Below the pieces are notes generated by a model. The model had not been told where the DNA came from and searched no databases. It saw only the letters and a list, made by a program, of their open reading frames with translations. The position numbers and the translations under genes are program-made. A DNA stretch of 64,000 bases from Xanthomonas arboricola pv. populi. GTDB lineage: Bacteria; Pseudomonadota; Gammaproteobacteria; Xanthomonadales; Xanthomonadaceae. The stretch lies in the NCBI RefSeq assembly GCF_002939945.1, contig NZ_MDEB01000001.1:793605-857604 (forward strand). The letters run 5' to 3'. Position 1 is the first letter of the stretch, and each line of letters starts with the position of its first letter. Below are positions 8,542-21,180 of the stretch, piece by piece.

Positions 8542-9198
8542 TCAGATCGTGGCTACGGGCTGCGGCCAGCGCGAGGGCATCGCGATCGGGGTCGGCCCGA
8601 TCGAAGCGGCAGCGCGCTTTTCCACTTCGAGCAGATAGACCGCACGCCAGGGTGCGCGATCGGCGCCGGTGGCGCCACGCCCGGTGCGCCAGATCGGCCC
8701 CAGGTAGCGCTCGGTCTGAACGCATTGCAGCCCCGCACGCTGCGCCAGCAGCCGCCAGCGATCCGGCCGCAACGCCACCGGACCACGCCGCGCCCAGCGG
8801 AAGCGGTACGGGCTCAGCGGATTGAGCGTGAACAGCCATAGCCGGCCGCCCGGCATCAGCAGCCGCTCGCATTCGGCCAGGAATTCCGCCGCGCCGCCCA
8901 CCACCGCATGCTGCACCACGATGGCCTGCAGGCTTTCGGTCGGCAACGGAAACGGCATGGCGCAGCGCGCGTCGCCCGCAAAGCGGCCAGCGCTGCGATG
9001 CAGCCGCAGCCCTCGCCCCTGCAGGAGCTCGCGTGGCGGCAGCTCGGGAGTGGGCGTCAGCCACAGCCAGGGCTGCGACGGACGCGTCTGCAGCGCCGCA
9101 AGCGCCAATCGGCGCTCCAACTGGAGCAGGCTGCGCCCTGCACCTGTTTCAAACCAGGATGAGACGCCAGCTTGACGGGAGAATGGCGTGGCAGGCAT
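8542..9198 (-). CDS. YafS-like SAM-dependent methyltransferase (degenerate)
   Basis: A 218-aa protein at the position of E. coli yafS, between gloB and rnhA, and related to class I methyltransferases by its second half (LQAIVVQHAVVGGAAEF, LLMPGGRLWLFTLNPLSPYRFRW). The usual N-terminal glycine-rich SAM loop is not recognisable, so catalytic activity is doubtful. The start at 9198 faces the gloB start at 9211, leaving 12 bp between divergent start codons. Assignment rests on synteny plus the C-terminal motif. Confidence 0.75.
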   Translation of the reverse strand: MPATPFSRQAGVSSWFETGAGRSLLQLERRLALAALQTRPSQPWLWLTPTPELPPRELLQGRGLRLHRSAGRFAGDARCAMPFPLPTESLQAIVVQHAVVGGAAEFLAECERLLMPGGRLWLFTLNPLSPYRFRWARRGPVALRPDRWRLLAQRAGLQCVQTERYLGPIWRTGRGATGADRAPWRAVYLLEVEKRAAASIGPTPIAMPSRWPQPVATI

Positions 9199-9210
9199 GG
9201 TCCCAATTCT

Positions 9211-9978
9211 ATGCGACTGACTGCACTGCCCGCATTCGACGACAACTACATCTGGGCGCTGGTCGCCACCGATGGCCGCGCAGTCATCGTCGATCCCGGC
9301 CAGGCCGAGCCGGTGTTCGCCGCCGCAGAGCGCGAAGGCTTCAGTCCCAGCGCCGTCCTGCTGACCCACCACCATGCCGACCACATCGGCGGCGTGGCGG
9401 CGCTGCAGCAGCGTTGGCCGGACCTTGCGCTATACGGACCTGCCGACGAACGCATCCCCGCAGATGCCCGCCGCGTGGGCCAGGGCGAGCGCTTGAGCCT
9501 GCTTGGCATCCATTTCGATGTGCTGGAAGTGCCGGGCCATACCCGCAGCCACCTCGCCTTCGTCACCGACCGCCATCTATTCAGCGGAGATACCCTGTTC
9601 AGCCTAGGCTGTGGGCGGATGTTCGAAGGTACCGCTCCTCAGATGTTCGACTCCTTGCAGTGCCTGGCCTCCCTGCCTGGCGAAACGCTCGTGTGTTGCG
9701 GCCACGAATACACCTTGGCCAACGCGGCCTTTGCGTTGCACGTCGATCCCACCAACGCTGCCTTGCAGCGCCGTCAACAGGAAGCCCAGGCCATGCGTCA
9801 TGCAGCCCGTCCTACCCTGCCGATTTCGCTCAAGAGTGAACTGGCCACCAATCCGTTCCTACGTACCAGCAGTCCTGAAATCCGCGCCGCCGTAGCATCG
9901 CGCGCAGCCGGCGCACCTTCCTCTGAAGTTGACGTTTTCGCCGAACTTCGGCGCTGGAAAGACGAATTTCGCGCATGA
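9211..9978 (+). CDS. gloB: Hydroxyacylglutathione hydrolase (glyoxalase II)
   Basis: A 255-aa glyoxalase II that hydrolyses S-D-lactoylglutathione to lactate and glutathione. It begins MRLTALPAFDDNYIWAL, typical of the family, with the binuclear metal motif THHHADHIGG (HxHxDH). Further ligands are in VPGHTRSHLAF, FSGDTLFSLGCGRMFEG and CCGHEYTLANAAFA. The C-terminal HAGH domain with the substrate-binding RTSSPEIR stretch is present. The stop overlaps the mltD start by ATGA, so the two are translationally coupled. Confidence 0.96.
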   Translation: MRLTALPAFDDNYIWALVATDGRAVIVDPGQAEPVFAAAEREGFSPSAVLLTHHHADHIGGVAALQQRWPDLALYGPADERIPADARRVGQGERLSLLGIHFDVLEVPGHTRSHLAFVTDRHLFSGDTLFSLGCGRMFEGTAPQMFDSLQCLASLPGETLVCCGHEYTLANAAFALHVDPTNAALQRRQQEAQAMRHAARPTLPISLKSELATNPFLRTSSPEIRAAVASRAAGAPSSEVDVFAELRRWKDEFRA

Positions 9979-11159
9979 GGCGCCTGCTTCTGGCAGTGCT
10001 GACCGCATCGGCGGTCATTGCACCCGCAGCCGCATCGTCCAACGACGCAAGCCGCCCCAAAGCCACAGAGAGTTCGATCACCCAGACCGCCGCACCCGAA
10101 GTGCGGAACGGACGGGAGATCTTTTCGTCATTCCTGGACGGCCGCGCCGACCCTGGCTGCGACAGCGACCATAGCGATACGCGCTGGGAGCAGCATTTCT
10201 CGCGCGCACCGGCGCGCCTGGCCGACGATGCGCAGGATGTGTTGCCGCTGTTCGGCTACGTGGTCGATGAACTGCGCGAAGCCGACATGCCGACCGAATT
10301 TGCGCTGATTCCGTTCGTCGAAAGTGGTTACCGCCCGGGCGCCCGCAACGGCAGCGGCCCCGCCGGCCTCTGGCAGTTCATCGCCACCACCGCCCGCAAC
10401 CATCATGTGCCGGTTGGCGCGCAATACGACGGTCGCCTCTCGGCAGTGGATTCCACCACGGCGGCAGTGCGTTATCTCAAGACGCTGTACGGCATGTTCG
10501 GTGGCGATTGGCGCCTGGCCCTGATGGCCTACAACGCTGGCGAGTATCGCGTGCTGCAGGCCATGCGCAGTGCTGGGATGAACGCGCAGAATGCCCGCCC
10601 GTCCGAGTTGCCCGGCATGTCCAAGGTCACCTACGAGTATGTGGAGAAGCTGCACGCACTCGCCTGTGTGCTGGACCGTGCGCAGCAGCAAGGCAACCTG
10701 CTGACCTCGCTCGACCGCCCGGTACCAGTTCTTACCGAACATGCATTGCCGGTCGGCACCAGCCTCAACGCCTTTGCGGGACAACGCGCCATCGAGCCGC
10801 AACTGCTGGCCCGGCTGAATCCGGCGCTGGCCAGCGCGCGCGGCGCACCGCGCGGCGTGCAAGTACTCGCCCCGATCGCACCCGCGCGGCCGGGTGCGGC
10901 AGGCGCCGTGGTCGCATCTGCCGAAACGGACAGCATTGCCGACAACAGCGCTGCCGCTCCCACGATCGTTGCCGCCGCGGCAACCAAGGCCTACAAGACA
11001 CAAGCGCGCACGACGCATACGGTACGCGACGGCGAATCCGCCTGGGCCATCGCACGTCGCTACGGCGTCACCGTCACGACACTGCTGACCAGCAATGGTC
11101 TGGACAGGCGCGCCGTGCTGAAGCCCGGCATGGTGTTGTCGTTCGACGACACACGCTGA
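9975..11159 (+). CDS. mltD: Membrane-bound lytic murein transglycosylase D
   Basis: A 394-aa periplasmic muramidase-type transglycosylase that cleaves peptidoglycan with 1,6-anhydro product formation. A Sec signal peptide covers residues 1-20 (MRRLLLAVLTASAVIAPAAA), without an obvious lipobox. The SLT domain shows the catalytic Glu in LIPFVESGYRP (E116), then SGPAGLWQFI and LMAYNAGEYRV. One LysM domain lies at the C-terminus (about 345-392: HTVRDGESAWAIARRYGV to LKPGMVLSF). E. coli MltD has two LysM repeats, so this version is shorter. It is coupled to gloB as in enterobacterial neighbours. Confidence 0.93.
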   Translation: MRRLLLAVLTASAVIAPAAASSNDASRPKATESSITQTAAPEVRNGREIFSSFLDGRADPGCDSDHSDTRWEQHFSRAPARLADDAQDVLPLFGYVVDELREADMPTEFALIPFVESGYRPGARNGSGPAGLWQFIATTARNHHVPVGAQYDGRLSAVDSTTAAVRYLKTLYGMFGGDWRLALMAYNAGEYRVLQAMRSAGMNAQNARPSELPGMSKVTYEYVEKLHALACVLDRAQQQGNLLTSLDRPVPVLTEHALPVGTSLNAFAGQRAIEPQLLARLNPALASARGAPRGVQVLAPIAPARPGAAGAVVASAETDSIADNSAAAPTIVAAAATKAYKTQARTTHTVRDGESAWAIARRYGVTVTTLLTSNGLDRRAVLKPGMVLSFDDTR

Positions 11160-11250
11160 CGTAAGCCGCTTGACCCAGGCCTTGCTCCGTCCGGCGCTGC
11201 CGACACTACAGCGACGCTCCGTTTTACCGACGCTGCGCATGGGGAGTCGT

Positions 11251-11279
11251 CGAACGTCGCGCTGCGCATGCGACGTTCG
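11251..11279. repeat. Perfect 10-bp inverted repeat (hairpin)
   Basis: CGAACGTCGC (11251-11260) and its exact complement (11270-11279) flank a 9-nt loop, GCTGCGCAT. There is no T-tract on either side. It may be an mltD 3'-end stabiliser or a REP-like unit. Confidence 0.7.
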
Positions 11280-11539
11280 GATGCGAACAGAGCCCCTGAC
11301 ATTTGCTCGCTGCTTGCGTGGCTGCAGCGACGCCGTGCGGATCGGCGACTGAGCGCAATCGGGAGCCGACGCGCTCGCACCCAGCTATCGCTGCAAGCCG
11401 ATCGACATCGCAGTTAATCGAACGCGCCTGCAGTGCCTGCCGCCACCCGACACATGCAGCCACCCGTCGAGGCACCAACCGCCAACACGACGTTGACTCC
11501 GCACGAAAAGCTGGCACCTGCCAGCAGCACCGGCCAAAG

Positions 11540-11570
11540 AAAAAGCCCGGTCACCCGGGCTCTTTCTCCA
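11540..11570 (-). terminator. Rho-independent terminator of ppiD
   Basis: On the minus strand AGCCCGG GTGA CCGGGCT is followed by TTTTCTTT, about 20 bp after the ppiD stop. Confidence 0.88.
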
Positions 11571-11587
11571 CCAGTCGAAAACAGCTG

Positions 11588-13558
11588 TTACAGCTGCGCC
11601 TCTTCGATCTGGATCTTGTAGCGCTTGCGCATCTCCTTGACGTAAGCCTGCGCCGCGTTATTGCCGTCGATCTGGCTCAGCTGCTCGCGCAGCATGGTCT
11701 GCTGCTCGGCCGGCATCTGCTTCAGATCGCCCGGGGTCGCCTTGCTGATGACGAAGACCGCAAAGCGCCCGCCATCCAGCTCCACCTTGCCCACCGACGG
11801 CTTGCCCTCGCTCGGACGCGGCGCACTGAAGATTGCGCGATTTGCCGCCGGCGTCGGAATCGGCGCGGTACGCGGCAAGCCCGGGATCGGCTGCACCTGC
11901 AACTTCTCGCTGACGGCCAGCGCCTTCAAGGTCTCGCCTTTCTGCACACGCGCCAGCAAGGCGTCGGCAGCCGCCGCAGCCGCCTTCTCGGCGCGGTCCG
12001 CGTGGACCGCCGCGATCACCTTGTCGCGCACCTTGTCCAGCGGCAAGGCCGCCTCGGCGGTGTGATTGGTCACGCGCAGCACCACGCTGTGGTTCGGCCC
12101 GATGGTGATCGGATCGCTCGCCGTGCCGTCCTGCACCAGCGTCTCGGAGAACGCCGAACGCAGCACCGCCGGATTGACCGCGATACCGCTGGCATTGGCG
12201 CGCGAGAACGGGCCCAGCGTCTGCACCGGCAGACCGACCTGCTTGGCTGCCGGCTCCAGCGCGGTGGGATTCTTGTAGACCTGATCCACCAGCTTGCCGC
12301 TCACATCCGCAAACGCCTTGTCGGCATCGGCCTTGAGCTGCTCGGCGGCGAGCTGATCGCGCACCTGCTCGAACGACTTGCCCTGCCCGCCCTTGACCTC
12401 GCGCAGCTGGATCACGTGATAGCCGAACTCGCTCTTGATCGGGCCGACCACCTCGCCAGCCTTCATTGCGAACAAGGCGTCTTCGAATGGCTTGACCATC
12501 GTGCCCTTCTCGACCCAGCCCAGATCGCCACCGGCACCCTTGGACCCGGGATCCTGCGAATTGGCCTTGGCCAACGCGGCGAAATCGGCGCCCGGCTGCT
12601 TGGCTTGCGCAGCCAACTTGGCCGCCTTTTCCTCAGCGGCCTTCTGTGCGGCGGGATCGCTGCCGGCGCTGATCAGGATGTGCGATGCCAGACGCTGATC
12701 CGGCTCGACAAAGCGTGCCTTCTCTTCGTCATAACGCTTGCGCAGCGTCGCTTCGTCAGCGGCGGTCGCCGGCGGCAACTTGGCGGCATCGAGCTCGACA
12801 TACTCGATCGTCACGGTCTCCGGCTGACGGAAATCCTGCGTATGCCCGTCGTACCACTGCTTGATCTGCGCATCGCTGACCGGTGTGGTATCGGCAGCCG
12901 GTGGCGGCAGCATTGCCAGCTCCACGTCGCGCGTTTCGCCCATCAGCTTGAGTAAGCGCTCGAACTCGGCCTTGGTCGCAAAGCCCGACTCGGCAATCGC
13001 CTGCGGAATCACCGACTGCTGCAGGCTGTCGCGCACCAATGCGTCGAACTGCGCCGGCGTGCGCGGCGGCGTGCCCTGCGCAAGTGCAGCGCGGTACTGG
13101 TCGGGGCTGAATTTGCCGTCGATCTGGAACGCCTGAATGCCGGTGATGTAATCGCGCACCGTCGCATCGCCGATCACGATGCCGGCATCTTCGGCACCCA
13201 GACGCACGACTTGCTCGTCGACCAACTGGTCGAGCACCTGCAATTTGTTTTCGCGGGATTCGAACGTGCGCGGATCGAAATTCTCGCCCTGGCGCTGCCG
13301 CTCCTGCATGCGTGCCTGCTCGAAGCGTGCACGGAAATCCTGTGTGCTGATCTCGTGGTGCTGCCAAAGCAGCGAGACCGGCCACCACGATGGGGCCGAC
13401 TTCCACCATGTCGGTGGCGCCTGCACCTTGGCCACGTTATTGGCGCCAATGCCGCCGAGGTAGCTGTTGTCGATGACGAACAGGAACGGAATCATCAGCA
13501 ACCCCAGGATGGCGGTAGCGATCCAGCCTGACGTCTTGTCGCGAAGTTTCTGCAGCAT
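11588..13558 (-). CDS. ppiD: Periplasmic folding chaperone PpiD (SurA N-terminal and parvulin domains)
   Basis: A 656-aa inner-membrane-anchored chaperone. One N-terminal transmembrane anchor (about 12-32: WIATAILGLLMIPFLFVID) is followed by the SurA-like helical domain. A parvulin-type peptidyl-prolyl isomerase domain is centred on residues 270-375 (ASHILISAGSD, FAALAKANSQDPGSKGAGGDLGW, FGYHVIQL), and a further C-terminal helical region follows. It aids folding of envelope proteins emerging from SecYEG. The ATG at 13558 (MLQKLRDKTSGW) is the normal PpiD start. It follows the hupB-tRNA region, the usual order after lon and hupB. Confidence 0.95.
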   Translation of the reverse strand: MLQKLRDKTSGWIATAILGLLMIPFLFVIDNSYLGGIGANNVAKVQAPPTWWKSAPSWWPVSLLWQHHEISTQDFRARFEQARMQERQRQGENFDPRTFESRENKLQVLDQLVDEQVVRLGAEDAGIVIGDATVRDYITGIQAFQIDGKFSPDQYRAALAQGTPPRTPAQFDALVRDSLQQSVIPQAIAESGFATKAEFERLLKLMGETRDVELAMLPPPAADTTPVSDAQIKQWYDGHTQDFRQPETVTIEYVELDAAKLPPATAADEATLRKRYDEEKARFVEPDQRLASHILISAGSDPAAQKAAEEKAAKLAAQAKQPGADFAALAKANSQDPGSKGAGGDLGWVEKGTMVKPFEDALFAMKAGEVVGPIKSEFGYHVIQLREVKGGQGKSFEQVRDQLAAEQLKADADKAFADVSGKLVDQVYKNPTALEPAAKQVGLPVQTLGPFSRANASGIAVNPAVLRSAFSETLVQDGTASDPITIGPNHSVVLRVTNHTAEAALPLDKVRDKVIAAVHADRAEKAAAAAADALLARVQKGETLKALAVSEKLQVQPIPGLPRTAPIPTPAANRAIFSAPRPSEGKPSVGKVELDGGRFAVFVISKATPGDLKQMPAEQQTMLREQLSQIDGNNAAQAYVKEMRKRYKIQIEEAQL

Positions 13559-13680
13559 TGGCAAATCACGGCCTGTGGGCGAGCCGCGCAGTGTAACGCG
13601 CCTGACGCCGGGTACCCAGCCCAATCCCACACCACGCTGGATTCGGTATGGCTTTCGGCGCGCAATGACCGCTATGGCCG

Positions 13681-13712
13681 CAAAAAAAAGCCCCCGGCAC
13701 GGAGCCGAGGGC
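13681..13712 (-). terminator. Rho-independent terminator behind the tRNA-Asp genes
   Basis: On the minus strand AGCCCTCGGC TCCGT GCCGGGGGCT (one G-T pair) is followed by eight T. It lies directly behind the promoter-distal tRNA-Asp. Confidence 0.93.
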
Positions 13713-13722
13713 TTTGTATAAC

Positions 13723-13799
13723 TGGCGGAGCGGACGGGACTCGAACCCGCGACCTCCGGCGTGACAGGCCAGCATTCTAACCAGCTGAACTACCGCTCC
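13723..13799 (-). tRNA. tRNA-Asp (anticodon GTC), copy 2
   Basis: A 77-nt tRNA with acceptor GGAGCGG, the anticodon stem-loop CTGGCCTGTCACGCCGG giving GTC, a GGTTCGAGTCC T-arm and an encoded CCA. It is identical to the copy at 13895-13971. Confidence 0.97.
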
Positions 13800-13854
13800 G
13801 CTTTAAACTTGGACTGCTGATTCTCCACCGTCTCCGCAATGCGAATGCGGTGGA

Positions 13855-13888
13855 GAAAACGAAGCCCCCAATCGCTCAGGGGCTTCGG
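13855..13888 (-). terminator. Terminator-like hairpin between the two tRNA-Asp genes
   Basis: GAAGCCCC (13861-13868) pairs with GGGGCTTC (13879-13886) around a 10-nt loop. On the minus strand the stem is followed by GTTTTC. It probably separates or processes the two tRNA-Asp transcripts. Confidence 0.7.
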
Positions 13889-13894
13889 TATAAC

Positions 13895-13971
13895 TGGCGG
13901 AGCGGACGGGACTCGAACCCGCGACCTCCGGCGTGACAGGCCAGCATTCTAACCAGCTGAACTACCGCTCC
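13895..13971 (-). tRNA. tRNA-Asp (anticodon GTC), copy 1
   Basis: A 77-nt tRNA with anticodon GTC and an encoded CCA, identical over its whole length to the downstream copy at 13723-13799. Confidence 0.97.
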
Positions 13972-13999
13972 GCGCTTGAAACGTTTGCCTGGCGCTTAA

Positions 14000-14074
14000 T
14001 GGTGGGTGCTGAGGGTTTCGAACCCCCGACCCTCTCCGTGTAAGGGAGACGCTCTACCGCTGAGCTAAGCACCC
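14000..14074 (-). tRNA. tRNA-Val (anticodon TAC)
   Basis: A 75-nt tRNA with acceptor GGGTGCT, anticodon loop CTTACAC giving TAC, T-arm GGTTCGAAACC and an encoded CCA. It lies 11 bp behind the hupB stop and upstream of the two tRNA-Asp genes. Confidence 0.97.
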
Positions 14075-14085
14075 TGGCGAGTCGA

Positions 14086-14358
14086 TTAGTTTACTGCATC
14101 CTTCAGGGCTTTGCCAGCCTTGAATGCAGGATTCTTCGAAGCAGCGATCTTGATGCTGTCGCCGGTCTTCGGATTACGGCCGGTACGCTCGGCGCGCGCG
14201 CGGACCTGGAAGGTGCCAAAGCCAACGAGGGTGACGGCATCGCCCTTCTTCAGCGCCTTGGTGATTTCGCTCACAACCGCGTCAACAGCACGGCCGGCCT
14301 CAGCCTTGGAGATGTCAGCCGCAGCGGCAACGCCATCGATCAATTCGGTTTTATTCAT
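14086..14358 (-). CDS. hupB: DNA-binding protein HU-beta
   Basis: A 90-aa HU/IHF-family nucleoid protein beginning [25 protein letters not shown] in outline. The conserved beta-arm [20 protein letters not shown] with the DNA-intercalating Pro, and [19 protein letters not shown] at the C-terminus, are clear. AAGGGAG lies 8 nt before the ATG. It follows lon, as in most proteobacteria, but has its own promoter at 14484-14512. It compacts and bends DNA without strong sequence preference. Confidence 0.96.
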   Translation of the reverse strand: MNKTELIDGVAAAADISKAEAGRAVDAVVSEITKALKKGDAVTLVGFGTFQVRARAERTGRNPKTGDSIKIAASKNPAFKAGKALKDAVN

Positions 14359-14483
14359 TCTTGAAACTCCCTTTGCGGCAGATGCCGCGGAATCGACAAT
14401 CGGCGCTCTTGCCGTTAGCGAAGAACCCGACACAAGTGGTATCGCATGACGCATCACAATTTGCCGCGCCCACGAGTCGTGCA

Positions 14484-14512
14484 TTTATACCAGCGCCCCC
14501 AACCGCACGCAA
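14484..14512 (-). promoter_or_regulatory. Sigma-70 type promoter of hupB
   Basis: On the minus strand TTGCGT (14507-14512) and TATAAA (14484-14489) are separated by exactly 17 bp. They lie about 125 bp upstream of the hupB ATG, between lon and hupB. Confidence 0.65.
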
Positions 14513-14572
14513 GCCAAAACCCAATAACGACGCGGGTTTTGGCTTGTTTTGCCAGGGTTTAGACAATCGGTT

Positions 14573-17044
<2,472 letters not shown>

Positions 17045-17080
17045 GGGGCGCTCCGCAGGAATGGGGGTTTTGGGGCCTAA

Positions 17081-17115
17081 AAAAAAGCCGATGGCCCCGT
17101 TATGGGGCCATCGGC
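17081..17115 (-). terminator. Strong rho-independent terminator between clpX and lon
   Basis: A perfect 12-bp stem, GCCGATGGCCCC (17087-17098) with its complement (17104-17115), and a 5-nt loop. On the minus strand it is followed by a run of eight T, ending clpPX transcription before lon. Confidence 0.95.
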
Positions 17116-17190
17116 GGAGTGTTGCAAGTAGCGCTCGGAAACCCTTTATCCGCGAGCGAGGCCGGGGCCCGGCGCAGCGGCATCAGGGAC

Positions 17191-18477
<1,287 letters not shown>

Positions 18478-18602
18478 GCTTCTGTTACCCAGTTACCCCA
18501 CCCGATGCACGGGGGTTCGATTTCGAGAATAGCACAGGGTCGGGAGGACATCCGCCCAGCCCGACCCTGCCGGTTTTTCCTGCAATTTCAGCAATCTGGC
18601 GA

Positions 18603-19229
18603 TCAAGACGGCTGGATCGACTCTTCCGGACGGCGTTCCAGCACCTGATCGACCAGGCCATAGGCCTGCGCATCGACCGCGCTCTTGAAGTTGTCGCGCT
18701 CGGTGTCGCGCGCAATGGTCTCCAGGGATTGGCCGGTATGCTTGGCCAGGATCTCGTTCAAACGCGAACGCAAGGTCAGGATCTCGCGCGCATGGATGTC
18801 GATATCGGTGGCCTGGCCCTGGAAGCCACCCAGCGGCTGGTGGATCATCACGCGCGAATTGGGCAGCGCATAGCGCTTGCCGGCTGCGCCCGACGCCAGC
18901 AACAGCGCGCCCATCGAAGCGGCCTGGCCGACGCAGATGGTGCTCACGTCCGGCTTGATGTACTGCATGGTGTCGTAGATCGCCATGCCGGCAGTGACCA
19001 CGCCGCCTGGCGAATTGATGTAGATGCTGATGTCCTTTTCCGGATTATCCGCTTCCAGGAACAGCAGCTGGGCCACGATCACGTTGGCCATGTGGTCGTC
19101 GATCGGACCGACCAGGAAGATCAGACGCTCCTTCAGCAGACGCGAGTAGATGTCATACGCACGCTCGCCGCGGCTGGTCTGTTCGACCACCATCGGCACC
19201 AGGTTCAGGGCTTTGGTCACAATGCTCAT
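18603..19229 (-). CDS. clpP: ATP-dependent Clp protease proteolytic subunit ClpP
   Basis: A 208-aa serine protease that forms the tetradecameric chamber. The catalytic Ser is in [12 protein letters not shown], the His in [10 protein letters not shown], and the Asp in the following helix-strand region ([12 protein letters not shown]). The N-terminal [20 protein letters not shown] is the usual axial region. AGGAAG lies 5 nt before the ATG. It is followed by clpX and preceded by tig, the canonical arrangement. Confidence 0.97.
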
Positions 19230-19327
19230 CAGTCTTCCTGTAGTGGCAGCGGCTTGCGCCGATGCCCGGGTTTGACATCCGTATCCCAGCCATCGGGATG
19301 CGGGTTGGTGTCACGCAATCGGTTACC

Positions 19328-20620
19328 TTAGACCCGAATGGCGTCCTGGAACGACAGCGACTGCTCGGTATGCTGGGCGCGCTCGGCGATCCAGTCGATC
19401 ACCTGCTCTTCCATGACACGGCTCTGCAGTCCACTCATCAGTTGGGGGTCGTTGCGGTACATCTCAATGACCTGTTCCGGCTCTTCGTAGGTCGAGGCGA
19501 TCAGACGCAGCGTTTCGCTGACGCGCTTGGATTCCAGGCGCAGCTCGTTGCGACGGGCCACCTCGCCCACCAGCAGACCGACCAGCACGCGCTTGGCGGC
19601 CGCGTCCATGAAACCCTGATGGGCATCGGCCGGAATCTCGCCCGGGTTGCGGCCGCTGCGGCGGACCTGCTCGACCTGCTGCGCCAGCATCGAACGGGCT
19701 TCGTTCTCGACCAGACGCGGCGGCATTTCCACATGCGCATAGGCGGCGATCAGCTGCTCGCCCACTTCGCGACGCAGACGGTTCATCAGCGCGCCCTTGA
19801 GCTCGCGCTCCAGGTTGGTGCGGATGTCGGCGCGGAACTGCTCATCATCGCCGCTCTTCACGCCGAAGCTCTTGATGAACTCCTTGTCCACCACCGGCAA
19901 CACCGGCTCGGAGACCTCGACCGCCTTGACGTGCACCTGCACGGTCTTGCCGGCCAATTGCGGCACGCGCCACTCGGCCGGGAAGTCGATGGTCAGGGTC
20001 TTGTCTTCGCCCTTGGCAAGACCTTCCAGGCCCTTTTCGATCTGGTCGAACATCACGCCCGAGCCCAGCACACTGCTGCCGGTCTCCACGCCTTCGGCGG
20101 GCAGACGCTCGTCGCCGGCCTGGGACCAGGTCTCCAGCGCCACCAGGTCACCGACCTGCGCGCCGCGCTCGACCGGGTTCCAGGTGCGGCGCTGCAGACG
20201 CAGGTTTTCGATCATCTGATCGATGTCGGCATCGGTCACGTCGGCGGTATGACGCACCACCGACAGCTTGGCCACGTCGATATCGCCGAAATCCGGCACC
20301 ACTTCGAAGGTGGCGACGAAGTCGAAATCGCTCTCGCCCTGATCGATGCGCGGATTGCCGGCCAGACGCAGCGAATGCTCGCGCACCGCCGAGTCGAAGG
20401 TCTCACGCAGCAGGCCTTCCATCGCCTCGGCACGCACCTGCTGACCGAAGCGCTGCTCGATGACCTTGGTGGGCACCTTGCCGGGGCGGAAGCCCTTGAT
20501 GCGCGTGGTCCGCGCAAGTTCGCGCAGACGGCCACCGACGTGCGTCTCCAGGCGCTCCTGCGGCAGGGTGAAGGTCAGGCGGCGTTCCAGATTGCCGGTG
20601 GATTCGATCGATGCTTGCAT
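19328..20620 (-). CDS. tig: Trigger factor (ribosome-associated chaperone and PPIase)
   Basis: A 430-aa trigger factor. The N-terminal ribosome-binding domain carries the signature [19 protein letters not shown] (GFRxGKxP loop contacting L23). The central FKBP-type domain (about 150-245) includes [29 protein letters not shown] and [13 protein letters not shown]. The C-terminal helical arms complete the chaperone cradle. The ATG at 20620 gives the normal family N-terminus ([17 protein letters not shown]). It precedes clpP on the same strand. Confidence 0.96.
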   Translation of the reverse strand: MQASIESTGNLERRLTFTLPQERLETHVGGRLRELARTTRIKGFRPGKVPTKVIEQRFGQQVRAEAMEGLLRETFDSAVREHSLRLAGNPRIDQGESDFDFVATFEVVPDFGDIDVAKLSVVRHTADVTDADIDQMIENLRLQRRTWNPVERGAQVGDLVALETWSQAGDERLPAEGVETGSSVLGSGVMFDQIEKGLEGLAKGEDKTLTIDFPAEWRVPQLAGKTVQVHVKAVEVSEPVLPVVDKEFIKSFGVKSGDDEQFRADIRTNLERELKGALMNRLRREVGEQLIAAYAHVEMPPRLVENEARSMLAQQVEQVRRSGRNPGEIPADAHQGFMDAAAKRVLVGLLVGEVARRNELRLESKRVSETLRLIASTYEEPEQVIEMYRNDPQLMSGLQSRVMEEQVIDWIAERAQHTEQSLSFQDAIRV

Positions 20621-20821
20621 GTTGACTCCTGCCACCGACTGCACAAGCGTCGGCACGAGATGGAAGATGCGGGTTGACGGATGGCGAGAAAGCCGCCGAG
20701 CCTTGTAGTTTCGCCGATAACGGCGGCCGCTGCCAGCGGAATACGCGTCACTGCACCGCGCAATGGCAAGACCCCAGGCCTGCGGCTGGAAGCGGCCGGA
20801 ACACGCACGGCCGCACTGCAT

Positions 20822-20906
<85 letters not shown>

Positions 20907-21180
20907 GATGCTGCCCTTGCCCGGCCATTGTTGCAGGGATGCCGGGAAAGAAAAAGCATCGCGGGAGCGATGAAGCCGATGAATGGGACTGCAGTTTGCC
21001 TCCTGCACGCCTGCACGGACAGCGCGGGCTTGACCGGCCTTGAATCCGATAGACTGAAGGTAAACATATTCATCATGCGACGCGACACGCGCTCACGTCC
21101 CTGGCTTGCGCTCCGCTAGCGCTGGGTAAAGCTGAAGTTCGCTAAAATTCCGTTAACACCAGTGAGAGGCAGTCATCGCG

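Larger units (their letters stand above)
11160..11587. other. Intergenic region between convergent mltD and ppiD
   Basis: These 428 bp carry no convincing gene. The left part holds a perfect 10-bp inverted repeat (11251-11260 with 11270-11279). The right end holds the ppiD terminator. The remainder shows no promoter or RNA that I can recognise. Confidence 0.6.

Noticed and set aside
11303..12955. 550-codon open frame opposite ppiD, and similar long frames opposite moaA, clpX, tig and the capsid gene
   Set aside because: All are antisense to well-supported genes and have the low-complexity composition of GC-rich shadows.
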